This document shows, piece after piece, positions 1 to 12,734 of a stretch of 64,000 nt of DNA. Position 1 is the stretch's first letter. Each line of letters begins with the position of its first letter. Origin of the DNA: Rhabditoides inermis (taxonomy: Eukaryota; Nematoda; Chromadorea; Rhabditida; Rhabditidae); assembly GCA_963966185.1 (NCBI GenBank), contig CAWZYM010000326.1, positions 248,001 to 312,000 of the forward strand. The letters are read 5' to 3'. The notes below the pieces were generated by a model. That model was not told the origin of the DNA and made no database searches. It saw only the letters and a list, made by a program, of their open reading frames with translations. The position numbers were made by a program, and so were the translations under genes.

Positions 1-3000
1 TCGACGGTGCTCGTCGATGTGCTGCTGTCCGAGACAGTGGTGGATGACGGTTCGACGGTGCTCGTCGATGTGCTGCTGTCCAAGTCAGTGGTGGATGACG
101 GTTCGACGGTGCTCGTCGCTGTGCTGCTGTCTGAGAAAGTGGTGGATGACGGTTCGACGGTGCTCGACGATGTGCTGCTGTCCGAGACAGTGGTTAATGA
201 CGGTTCGACGGTGCTCGCCGATGTACTGCTGTCCGATTCAGTGGTGGATGACGGTTCGACGGTGCTTGTCGATGTGCTGCTGTCCGAGACAGTGGTGAAT
301 GACGGTTCGACGGTGCTCGTCGATGTGCTGCTGTCCGAGACAGTGATGAATGACGGTTCGACGGTGCTCGTCTCTGTGCTGCTGTCTGAGAAAGTGGTGG
401 ATGACGGTTCGACGGTGCTCGTCGATGTGCTGCTGTCCGAGACAGTGGTGGATGGCGGTTCGACGGTGCTCGTCGATGTGCTGCTGTCCAAGTCAGTCGT
501 GGAAGACGGTTCGACGGAGCTCGTCGCTGTGCTGCTGTATGAGACAGTGGTGGATGACGGTTCGACGGTGCTTGTCGATGTGCTGCTGTCCGAGACAGTG
601 GTGGATGACGGTTCGACGGAACTCGTTGCTGTGCTGCTGTCCGAGACAGTGGTGGATGACGGTTCGACGGTGCTCGTCGATGTGCTGCTGTCCAAGTCAG
701 TGGTGGATGACGGTTCGACGGTGCTCGTCGCTGTGCTGCTGTCTGAGAAAGTGGTGGATGACGGTTCGACGGTGCTCGACGATGTGCTGCTGTCCGAGAC
801 AGTGGTGAATGACGGTTCGACGGTGCTTGTCGATATACTGCTGTTCAAGTCAGTCGTGGATGACTGTTCGACGATGCTCGTCGATGTGCTGCTGTCCGAG
901 ACAGTGGTGAATGACGGTTCGACGAAGCTCGTCGTTGTGCTGCTGTCCGAAACAGTGGTGGATGACAGTTCGACGGTGTTCGTCGATGTGCTGCTGTCCG
1001 AGACAGTGGTGGATGACGGTTCGACGGTGCTCGTCGATGTGCTGCTGTCCAAGTCAGTGGTGGATGACGGTTTGACGGTGCTCGTCGATGTGCTGCTGTC
1101 TGAGAAAGTGGTGGATGACGGTTCGACGGTGCTCGAAGATGTGCTGCTGTCCGAGACAGTGGTGAATGACGGTTCGACGGTGCTCGCAGATGTACTCCAG
1201 TCCGATTCAGTAATGGATGACGGTTCGACGGTGCTTGTCGTTGTGCTGCTGTCCGAGACAGTGGTGGATGACGGTTTGACGGTGCTCGTCGCTGTGCTGC
1301 TGTCTGAGAAAGTGGTGGATGACGGTTCGACGGTGCTCGACGATGTGCTGCTGTCCGAGACAGTGGTGAATGACGGTTCGACGGTGCTCGCCGATGTACT
1401 GCTGTCCGATACAGTGGTGGATGACGGTTCGACGGTGCTTGTCAATGTGCTGCTGTCCGAAACAGTGGTGGATGACGGTTCGACGGTGCTGGTCGATGTG
1501 CTGCTGTTCGAGACAGTGGTGGATGCCTGTTCGACGGTGCTTGTCGAAGTGATGCTGTCCGAGACAGTGGTGGATGACGGTTCGACGGTGCTCGTCGATG
1601 TACTGCTGTCTGAGACAGTGGTGGATAACGGTTCGACGGAGCTCGTCGCTGTGCTGCTGTCCGAAACAGTGGTGGATGACGGTTCGACGGTGTTCGTCGA
1701 TGTGCTGCTATCCGAGACAGTGGTGGATGACGGTTCGACGGTGCTCGTCGATGTGCTGCTGTCCGAGACAGTGGTGGATGACGGTTCGACGGTGCTCGTC
1801 GATGTGCTGCTGTCCAAGTCAGTGGTGGATGACGGTTTGACGGTGCTCGTCGATGTGCTGCTGTCTGAGAAAGTGGTGGATGACGGTTCGACGGTGCTCG
1901 AAGATGTGCTGCTGTCCGAGACAGTGGTGAATGACGGTTCGACGGTGCTCGCCGATGTACTCCAGTCCGATTCAGTGGTGGATGACGGTTCGACGGTGCT
2001 TGTCGATGTGCTGCTGTCCGAGACAGTGGTGGATGACGGTTCGACGGTGCTCGTCGCTGTGCTGCTGTCTGAGAAAGTGGTGGATGACGGTTCGACGGTG
2101 CTCGACGATGTGCTGCTGTCCGAGACAGTCGTGGATGACGGTTCGACGGTGCTCCTCGATGTGCTGCTGTCCAAGTCAGTGGTGGATGACGGTTCGACGG
2201 TGCTTGTCGATGTGCTGCTGTCCGAAACAGTGGTGGATGACGGTTCGACGGTGTTCGTCGATGTGCTGCTGTCCGAGACAGTGGTGGATGACGGTTCGAC
2301 GGTGCTCCTCGATGTGCTGCTGTCCAAGTCAGTGGTGGATGACGGTTCGACGGTGCTTGTCGATGTGCTGCTGTCCGAGACAGTGGTGGATGACGGTTCG
2401 ACGGAGCTCGTCGCTGTGCTGCTGTCCGAAACAGTGGTGGATGACGGTTCGACGGTGTTCGTCGATGTGCTGCTGTCCGAGACAGTGGTGGATGACGGTT
2501 CGACGGTGCTGGTCGATGTGCTGTTGTTCGAGACAGTGGTGGATGCCTGTTCGACGGTGCTTGTCAAAGTAATGCTGTCCGAAACAGTGGTGGATGACGG
2601 TTCGACGGTGCTCGTCGATGTACTGCTGTCTGAGACAGTGGTGGATGACGGTTTGACGGTGCTCGTCAAAGTGATGCTGTCCAAGTCAGTGGTGGATGAC
2701 GATTCGACGGTGCTGGTCGATGTGCTGCTGTCCGAGACAGTGGTGGATGACGGTTCGACGGTGCTCGTCGAAGTGAAGCTGTCCAAGTCAGTGGTGGATG
2801 ACGGTTCGACGGTGCTCGTTGATGTGCTGCTGTCCGAAACATCGGTGGATGACGGTTCGACGGAGCTCGTTGCTGTGCTGCTGTCCGAGACAGTGGTGGA
2901 TGACGGTTCGACGGAACTCGTCGCTGGGCTGCTGTCCGAGACAGTGGTGAATGACGGTTCGACGGTGCTCGCCGATGTACTCCAGTCCGATTCAGTGGTG

Positions 3001-6000
3001 GATGACGGTTCGACGGTGCTTGTCGATGTGCTGCTGTCCGAGACAGTGGTGGATGACGGTTCGACGGTGCTCGTCGCTGTGCTGCTGTCTGAGAAAGTGG
3101 TGGATGACGGTTCGACGGTGCTCGACGATGTGCTGCTGTCCGAGACAGTGGTGAATGACGGTTCGACGGTGCTCGCCGATGTACTGCTGTCCGATACAGT
3201 AATGGATGACGGTTCGACGGTGCTTGTCAATGTGCTGCTGTCCGAAACAGTGGTGGATGACGGTTCGACGGTGCTGGTCGATGTGCTGCTGTTCGAGACA
3301 GTGGTGGATGCCTGTTCGACGGTGCTTGTCGAAGTGATGCTGTCCGAGACAGTGGTGGATGACGGTTTGACGGTGCTCGTCGATGTACTGCTGTTTGAGA
3401 CAGTGGTGGATGACGGTTCGACGGTGTTCGTCGATGTGCTGCTGTCCGAGACAGTGGTGGATGACGGTTCGACGGTGCTCGTCGATGTGCTGCTGTCCAA
3501 GTCAGTGGTGGATGACGGTTTGACGGTGCTCGTCGATGTGCTGCTGTCTGAGAAAGTGGTGGATGACGGTTCGACGGTGCTCGAAGATGTGCTGCTGTCC
3601 GAGACAGTGGTGAATGACGGTTCGACGGTGCTCGCCGATGTACTCCAGTCTGATTCAGTGGTGGATGACGGTTCGACGGTGCTTGTCGATGTGCTGCTGT
3701 CCGAGACAGTGGTGGATGACGGTTCGACGGTGCTCGTCGCTGTGCTGCTGTCTGAGAAAGTGGTGGATGACGGTTCGACGGTGCTCGACGATGTGCTGCT
3801 GTCCGAGACAGTCGTGGATGACGGTTCGACGGTGCTCCTCGATGTGCTGCTGTCCAAGTCAGTGGTGGATGACGGTTCGACGGTGCTTGTCGATGTGCTG
3901 CTGTCCGAGACAGTGGTGGATGACGGTTCGACGGAGCTCGTCGCTGTGCTGCTGTCCGAAACAGTGGTGGATGACGGTTCGACGGTGTTCGTCGATGTGC
4001 TGCTGTCCGAGACAGTGGTGAATGACGGTTCGACGGTGCTCCTCGATGTGCTGCTGTCCAAGTCAGTGGTGGATGACGGTTCGACGGTGCTTGTCGATGT
4101 GCTGCTGTCCGAGACAGTGGTGGATGACGGTTCGACGGAGCTCGTCGCTGTGCTGCTGTCCAAAACAGTGGTGGATGACGGTTCGACGGTGTTCGTCGAT
4201 GTGCTGCTGTCCGAGACAGTGGTGGATGACGGTTCGACGGTGCTGGTCGATGTGCTGCTGTTCGAGACAGTGGTGGATGCCTGTTCGACGGTGCTTGTCG
4301 AAGTAATGCTGTCCGAGACAGTGGTGGATGACGGTTCGACGGTGCTCGTCGATGTACTGCTGTCTGAGACAGTGGTGAATGACGGTGTGACGGTCCTCGT
4401 CGAAGTGATGCTGTCCAAGTCAGTGGTGGATGACGATTCGACGGTGCTCGTCGATGTGCTGCTGTCCGAGACAGTGGTGGATGACGGTTCGACGGTGCTC
4501 GTCGAAGTGATGCTGTCCAAGTCAGTGGTGGATGACGGTTCGACGGTGCTCGTTGATGTGCTGCTGTCCGAAACAGTGGTGGATGACGGTTCGACGGAGC
4601 TCGTTGCTGTGCTGCTGTCCGAGACAGTGGTGGATGACGGTTCGACGGAGCTCGTCGCTGTGCTGCTGTCCGAAACAGTGGTGAATGACAGTTCGACGGT
4701 GCTCGTCGATGTGCTGCTGTCCGAAACAGTCGTGGATGACGGTTCGACGGTGCTCCTCGATGTGCTGCTGTCCAAGTCAGTGGTGGATGACGGTTCGACG
4801 GTGCTCGTCGAAGTGCTGCTGTCCAAGTCAGTGGTGGATGACGGTTCGACGGTGCTTGTCGGTGTACTGCTGTCCAAGTCAGTCGTGGATGACGGTTCGA
4901 CTGTGCTCGTCGATGTGCTGCTGTCCGAGACAGTGGTGGATGACGGTTCGACGGTGCTTGTGGATGTGCTGCTGTCCGAGACAGTGGTGGATGACGGTTC
5001 GATGGTGCTCGTCGCTGTGCTGCTGTCCGAGACAGTGGTGGATGACGGTTCGACGGTGCTTGTCGATGTGCTGCTGTCCGAGACAGTGGTGGATGACGGT
5101 TCGACGGTGCTCGTTGATGTGCTGCTGTCTGAGACAGTGGTGGATGACGGTTCGACGGTGCTCGTCGATGTGCTGCTGTCCGTGTCAGTGGTGGATGACG
5201 GTTCGACGGTGCTTGTCGATGTACTGCTGTCCAAGTCAGTCGTGGATGACGGTTCGACGGTGCTCGTCGATGTGCTGCTGTCCGAGACAGTGGTGGATGA
5301 CGGTTCGACGGTGCTCGTTGATGTGCTGCTGTCTGAGACAGTGGTGGATGACGGTTCGACGGTGCTCGTCGATGTGCTGCTGTCCGTGTCAGTGGTGGAT
5401 GACGGTTCGACGGTGCTTGTCGATGTACTGCTGTCCAAGTCAGTCGTGGATGACGGTTCGACGGTGCTCGTCGATGTGCTGCTGTCCGAGACAGTGGTGG
5501 ATGACGGTTCGACGGTGCTTGTCGATGTGCTGCTGTCCAAGTCAGTGGTGGATGACGGTTCGACGGTGCTTGTCGATGTACTGCTGTCCAAGTCAGTCGT
5601 GGATGACGGTTCGACGGTGCTCGTCGATGTGCTGCTGTCCAAGTCAGTGGTGGATGACGGTTCGACGGTGCTTGTCGATGTACTGCTGTCCAAGTCAGTC
5701 GTGGATGACGGTTCGACGGTGCTCGTCGAAGTGCTGCTGTCCAAGTCAGTGGTGGATGACGGTTCGACGGTGCTTGTCGATGTACTGCTGTCCAAGTCAG
5801 TCGTGGATGACGGTTCGACGGTGCTCGTCGATGTGCTGCTGTCCGAGACAGTGGTGGATGACGGTTCGACGGTGCTCGTCGATGTGCTGCTGTCTGAGAC
5901 AGTTGTGGATGACGGTTCGACGGTGCTTGTCGATGTACTGCTGTCCAAGTCAGTCGTGGATGACGGTTCGACGGAGCTCGTCGCTGTGCTGCTGTCCGAA

Positions 6001-7158
6001 ACAGTGGTGGATGACGGTTCGACGGTGCTCGTTGATGTGCTGCTGTCCGAGACAGTGGTGGATGACGGTTCGACGGTGCTTGTCGATGTACTGCTGTCCA
6101 AGTCAGTCGTGGATGACGGTTCGACGGTGCTCGTCGATGTGCTGCTGTCCGAGACAGTGGTGGATGACGGTTCGACGGTGCTTGTCGATGTGCTGCTGTC
6201 CGAGACAGTGGTGGATGACGGTTTGACGGTGCTTGTCGATGTACTGCTGTCCAAGTCAGTCGTGGATGACGGTTCGACGGTGCTCGTCGATGTGCTGCTG
6301 TCCAAGTCAGTGGTGGATGACGGTTCAACGGTGCTTGTCGATGTACTGCTGTCCAAGTCAGTGGTGGATGACGGTTCGACGGTGCTCGTCGATGTGCTGC
6401 TGTCCATGTCAGTGGTGGATGACGGTTCGACGGTGCTTGTCGATGTACTGCTGTCCAAGTCAGTGGTGGATGACGGTTCGACGGTGCTCGTCGATGTGCT
6501 GCTGTCCAAGACAGTGGTGGATGACGGTTCGAAGGTGCTCGTTGATGTGCTGCTGTCCAAGTCAGTGGTGGATGACGGTTCGACGGTGCTCGTCGAAGTG
6601 CTGCTGTCCAAGTCAGTGGTGGATGACGGTTCGACGGTGCTTGTCGATGTACTGCTGTCCAAGTCAGTCGTGGATGACGGTTCGACGGTGCTCGTCGATG
6701 TGCTGCTGTCCGAGACAGTGGTGGATGACGGTTCGACGGTGCTCGTCGATGTGCTGCTGTCTGAGACAGTTGTGGATGACGGTTCGACGGTGCTTGTCGA
6801 TGTACTGCTGTCCAAGTCAGTCGTGGATGACGGTTCGACGGAGCTCGTCGCTGTGCTGCTGTCCGAAACAGTGGTGGATGACGGTTCGACGGTGCTCGTT
6901 GATGTGCTGCTGTTCGAGACAGTGGTGGATGACGGTTCGACGGTGCTCGTTGATGTGCTGCTGTCCGAGACAGTGGTGGATGACGGTTCGACGGTGCTTG
7001 TCGATGTGCTGCTGTCCGAGACAGTGGTGAATGACGGTTCGACGGTGCTTGTCGATGTACTGCTGTCCAAGTCAGTCGTGGATGACGGTTCGACGGTGCT
7101 CGTCGCTGTGCTGCTGTCTGAGAAAGTGGTGGATGACGGTTCGACGGTGCTCGACGAT

Positions 7159-8667
7159 GTGCTGCTGTCCGAGACAGTCGTGGATGACGGTTCGACGGTG
7201 CTCCTCGATGTGCTGCTGTCCAAGTCAGTGGTGGATGACGGTTCGACGGTGCTTGTCGATGTGCTGCTGTCCGAGACAGTGGTGGATGACGGTTCGACGG
7301 AGCTCGTCGCTGTGCTGCTGTCCAAAACAGTGGTGGATGACGGTTCGACGGAGCTCGTCGCTGTGCTGCTGTCCGAAACAGTGGTGGATGACGGTTCGAC
7401 GGTGTTCGTCGATGTGCTGCTGTCCGAGACAGTGGTGGATGACGGTTCGACGGTGCTCCTCGATGTGCTGCTGTCCGAGACAGTGGTGGATGACGGTTCG
7501 ACGGAGCTCGTCGCTGTGCTGCTGTCCAAAACAGTGGTGGATGACGGTTCGACGGTGTTCGTCGATGTGCTGCTGTCCGAGACAGTGGTGGATGACGGTT
7601 CGACGGTGCTGGTCGATGTGCTGCTGTTCGAGATAGTGGTGGATGCCTGTTCGACGGTGCTTGTCGAAGTAATGCTGTCCGAGACAGTGGTGGATGACGG
7701 TTCGACGGTGCTCGTCGATGTACTGCTGTCTGAGACAGTGGTGGATGACGGTTCGACGGTGCTCGTCGAAGTGATGCTGTCCAAGTCAGTGGTGGATGAC
7801 GATTCGACGGTGCTCGTCGATGTGCTGCTGTCCGAGACAGTGGTGGATGACGGTTCGACGGTGCTTGTCGATGTACTGCTGTCCAAGTCAGTCGTGGATG
7901 ACGGTTCGACGGAGCTCGTCGCTGTGCTGCTGTCCGAAACAGTGGTGGATGACGGTTCGACGGTGCTCGTTGATGTGCTGCTGTCCGAGACAGTGGTGGA
8001 TGACGGTTCGACGGTGCTCGTTGATGTGCTGCTGTCCGAGACAGTATGGGATGACGGTTCGACGGTGCTTGTCGATGTGCTGCTGTCCGAGACAGTGGTG
8101 AATGACGGTTCGACGGTGCTTGTCGATGTACTGCTGTCCAAGTCAGTCGTGGATGACGGTTCGACGGTGCTCGTCGATGTGCTGCTGTCCAAGTCAGTGG
8201 TGGATGACGGTTCGACGGTGCTTGTCGATGTACTGCTGTCCAAGTCAGTGATGGATGACGGTTCGACGGTGCTCGTCGCTGTGCTGCTGTCCGAAACAGT
8301 GGTGGATGACGGTTCGACGGTGCTCGTTGATGTGCTGCTGTCCGAGACAGTGGTGAATGACGGTTCGACGGTGCTCGTTGATGTGCTGCTGTCCGAGACA
8401 GTGGTGGATGACGGTTCGACGGTGCTTGTCGATGTGCTGCTGTCCGAGACAGTGGTGGATGACGGTTTGACGGTGCTTGTCGATGTACTGCTGTCCAAGT
8501 CAGTCGTGGATGACGGTTCGACGGTGCTCGTCGATGTGCTGCTGTCCGAGACAGTGGTGGATGACGGTTCGACGGTGCTTGTCGATGTACTGCTGCCCAA
8601 GTCAATCGTGGATGACGGTTCGACGGTGCTCGTCGATGTGCTGCTGTCCGAGACAGTGGTGGATGAC
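7159..8667. repeat. Source block of a 1.5-kb duplication (partner 10,164-11,672)
   Basis: This stretch recurs at an offset of 3,005 bp, that is 59 units minus the 4-nt deletion. The order of variant units is the same, including a rare variant with TGGATGCCTGTTCG (minus-frame EQASTT). Isolated differences exist, for example GTATGGGATG near 8,044 versus GTGGTGGATG in the copy. The partner ends exactly at the inverted block. Confidence 0.85.
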
Positions 8668-9888
8668 GGTTCGACGGAGCTCGTCGCTGTGCTGATGTCC
8701 AAAACAGTGGTGGATGACGGTTCGACGGTGCTCGTTGATGTGCTGCTGTCCGAGACAGTGGTGGATGACGGTTCGACGGTGCTCGTTGATGTGCTGCTGT
8801 CCGAAACAGTGGTGGATGACGGTTCGACGGTGCTTGTCGATGTGCTGCTGTCCGAGACAGTGGTGGATGACGGTTCGACGGTGCTGGTCGATGTGCTGCT
8901 GTCTGAGACAGTGGTGGATGACGGTTCGACGGTGCTCGTTGATGTGCTGCTGTCCGAGACAGTGGTGGATGACGGTTCGACGGTGCTCGTCGCTGTGCTG
9001 CTGTCCGAGACAGTGGTGGATGACGGTTCGACGGTGCTTGTCGATGTGCTGCTGTCCGAGACAGTGGTGGATGACGGTTCGACGGTGCTCGTTGATGTGC
9101 TGCTGTCTGAGACAGTGGTGGATGACGGTTCGACGGTGCTCGTCGATGTGCTGCTGTCCGAGACAGTGGTGGATGACGGTTCGACAGTGCTTGTCGATGT
9201 ACTGCTGTCCAAGTCAGTCGTGGATGACGGTTCGACGGTGCTCGTCGATGTGCTGCTGTCCAAGTCAGTGGTGGATGACGGTTCGACGGTGCTTGTCAAT
9301 GTACTGCTGTCAAAGTCAGTCGTGGATGACGGTTCGACGGTGCTCGTCGATGTACTGCTGTCCAAGTCAGTGGTGGATGACGGTTCGACGGTGCTCGTCG
9401 TTGTGCTGCTGTCCGAGACAGTGGTGGATGACGGTTCGACGGAGCTCGTCGCTGTGCTGCTGTCCGAAACAGTGGTGGATGACCGTTCGACGGTGCTCGT
9501 TGATGTGCTGCTGTCCGAGACAGTGGTGGATGACGGTTCGACGGTGCTTGTTGATGTGCTGCTGTCCGAGACAGTGGTGGATGACGGTTCGACGGTGCTC
9601 GTTGATGTGCTGCTGTCCGAGACAGTGGTGGATGACGGTTCGACGGTGCTTGTCGATGTGTTGCTGTCCGAGACAGTGGTGGATGACGGTTCGACGGTGC
9701 TCGTCGATGTGCTGCTGTCTGAGACAGTGGTATATGACGGTTCGACGGTGCTCGTTGATGTGCTGCTGTCCGAGACAGTGGTGGATGACGGTTCGACGGT
9801 GCTCGTTGATGTGCTGCTGTCCAAGTCAGTGGTGGATGACGGTTCGACGGTGCTTGTCGATGTACTGCTGTCCAAGTCAGTCGTGGAT

Positions 9889-9898
9889 GACCGACGGT
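9889..9898. other. 4-nt deletion that shifts every frame through the array
   Basis: The normal unit reads GGATGACGGTTCGACGG. Here it reads GGATGACCGACGG, so GGTT is missing. Upstream and downstream frames are displaced relative to each other on both strands. The long plus frame 7-9,890 falls into another frame and stops at 10,137, and the minus Ser/Thr frame falls out near 9,893 and stops at 9,296. It is either a real frameshift or an assembly or consensus error. Confidence 0.95.
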
Positions 9899-10163
9899 GC
9901 TCGTCGATGTGCTGCTGTCCAAGTCAGTGGTGGATGACGGTTCGACGGTGCTCGTCGCTGTGCTGCTGTCCGAGACAGTGGTGGATGACGGTTCGACGGT
10001 GCTTGTCGATGTGCTGCTGTCCGAGACAGTGGTGGATGACGGTTCGACGGTGCTCGTTGATGTGCTGCTGTCTGAGACAGTGGTGGATGACGGTTCGACG
10101 GTGCTCGTCGATGTGCTGCTGTCCGAGTCAGTGGTGAATGACGGTTCGACGGAGCTCGTCGCT

Positions 10164-11672
10164 GTGCTGCTGTCCGAGACAGTCGTGGATGACGGTTCGA
10201 CGGTGCTCCTCGATGTGCTGCTGTCCAAGTCAGTGGTGGATGACGGTTCGACGGTGCTTGTCGATGTGCTGCTGTCCGAGACAGTGGTGGATGACGGTTC
10301 GACGGAGCTCGTCGCTGTGCTGCTGTCCAAAACAGTGGTGGATGACGGTTCGACGGAGCTCGTCGCTGTGCTGCTGTCCGAAACAGTGGTGGATGACGGT
10401 TCGACGGTGTTCGTCGATGTGCTGCTGTCCGAGACAGTGGTGGATGACGGTTCGACGGTGCTCCTCGATGTGCTGCTGTCCGAGACAGTGGTGGATGACG
10501 GTTCGACGGAGCTCGTCGCTGTGCTGCTGTCCAAAACAGTGGTGGATGACGGTTCGACGGTGTTCGTCGATGTGCTGCTGTCCGAGACAGTGGTGGATGA
10601 CGGTTCGACGGTGCTGGTCGATGTGCTGCTGTTCGAGATAGTGGTGGATGCCTGTTCGACGGTGCTTGTCGAAGTAATGCTGTCCGAGACAGTGGTGGAT
10701 GACGGTTCGACGGTGCTCGTCGATGTACTGCTGTCTGAGACAGTGGTGGATGACGGTTCGACGGTGCTCGTCGAAGTGATGCTGTCCAAGTCAGTGGTGG
10801 ATGACGATTCGACGGTGCTCGTCGATGTGCTGCTGTCCGAGACAGTGGTGGATGACGGTTCGACGGTGCTTGTCGATGTACTGCTGTCCAAGTCAGTCGT
10901 GGATGACGGTTCGACGGAGCTCGTCGCTGTGCTGCTGTCCGAAACAGTGGTGGATGACGGTTCGACGGTGCTCGTTGATGTGCTGCTGTCCGAGACAGTG
11001 GTGGATGACGGTTCGACGGTGCTCGTTGATGTGCTGCTGTCCGAGACAGTGGTGGATGACGGTTCGACGGTGCTTGTCGATGTGCTGCTGTCCGAGACAG
11101 TGGTGAATGACGGTTCGACGGTGCTTGTCGATGTACTGCTGTCCAAGTCAGTCGTGGATGACGGTTCGACGGTGCTCGTCGATGTGCTGCTGTCCAAGTC
11201 AGTGGTGGATGACGGTTCGACGGTGCTTGTCGATGTACTGCTGTCCAAGTCAGTGATGGATGACGGTTCGACGGTGCTCGTCGCTGTGCTGCTGTCCGAA
11301 ACAGTGGTGGATGACGGTTCGACGGTGCTCGTTGATGTGCTGCTGTCCGAGACAGTGGTGAATGACGGTTCGACGGTGCTCGTTGATGTGCTGCTGTCCG
11401 AGACAGTGGTGGATGACGGTTCGACGGTGCTTGTCGATGTGCTGCTGTCCGAGACAGTGGTGGATGACGGTTTGACGGTGCTTGTCGATGTACTGCTGTC
11501 CAAGTCAGTCGTGGATGACGGTTCGACGGTGCTCGTTGATGTGCTGCTGTCCGAGACAGTGGTGGATGACGGTTCGACGGTGCTTGTCGATGTACTGCTG
11601 CCCAAGTCAATCGTGGATGACGGTTCGACGGTGCTCGTCGATGTGCTGCTGTCCGAGACAGTGGTGGATGAC
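10164..11672. repeat. Copy block of the 1.5-kb duplication
   Basis: Unit-by-unit copy of 7,159-8,667 at offset 3,005. Its right edge coincides with the left breakpoint of the inversion at about 11,672/11,673, suggesting that one rearrangement produced both. Confidence 0.85.
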
Positions 11673-12734
11673 GCAGTACATCGACGAGCACCGTCGAACC
11701 GTCATCCACCACTGTCTCGGACAGCAGCACATCAACGAGCACCGTCGAACCGTCATCCACCACTGTCTCGGACAGCAGCACAGCGACGAGTTCCGTCGAA
11801 CCGTCATCCACCACTGACTTGGACAGCAGTACATCGACAAGCACCGTCGAACCGTCATCCACCACTGACTTGGACAGCAGCACATCAACGAGCACCGTCG
11901 AACCGTCATCCACGACTGACTTGGACAGCAGTACATCGACGAGCACCGTCGAACCGTCATCCACCACTGTCTCGGACAGCAGCACAGCGACGAGTTCCGT
12001 CGAACCGTCATCCACCACTGACTTGGACAGCAGTACATCGACAAGCACCGTCGAACCGTCATCCACCACTGTCTCGGACAGCAGCACAGCGACGAGTTCC
12101 GTCGAACCGTCATCCACCACTGACTTGGACAGCAGTACATCGACAAGCACCGTCGAACCGTCATCCACCACTGACTTGGACAGCAGCACATCAACGAGCA
12201 CCGTCGAACCGTCATCCACGACTGACTTGGACAGCAGTACATCGACGAGCACCGTCGAACCGTCATCCACCACTGTCTCGGACAGCAGCACATCAACGAG
12301 CACCGTCGAACCGTCATCCACCACTGTCTCGGACAGCAGCACAGCGACGAGCTCCGTCGAACCGTCATCCACCACTGTCTCGGACAGCAGCACATCGACA
12401 AGCACCGTCGAACCGTCATCCACCACTGTCTTGGACAGCAGCACAGCGACGAGTTCCGTCGAACCGTCATCCACCACTGTCTCGGACAGCAGCACAGCGA
12501 CGAGTTCCGTCGAACCGTCATTCACCACTGTCTCGGACAGCAGTACATCGACAAGCACCGTCGAACCGTCATCCACCACTGTCTCGGACAGCAGCACATC
12601 AACGAGAACCGTCGAACCGTCATCCACCACTGTCTCGGACAGCAGCACAGCGACGAGTTCCGTCGAACCGTCATCCACCACTGACTTGGACAGCAGTACA
12701 TCGACAAGCACCGTCGAACCGTCATCCACCACTG
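11673..12734. repeat. Inverted block of 51-bp units inside the array
   Basis: After GTGGATGAC the sequence abruptly reads as the reverse complement (GCAGTACATCGACGAGCACC...). It returns to the forward orientation after CCATCCACCACTG at about 12,734. About 21 units are inverted. Their variants (for example the complement of GAACTCGTCGCTG) belong to the right-hand family, not to the older left family. The flanking units have only 1-3 bp of overlap at each junction. Confidence 0.97.
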
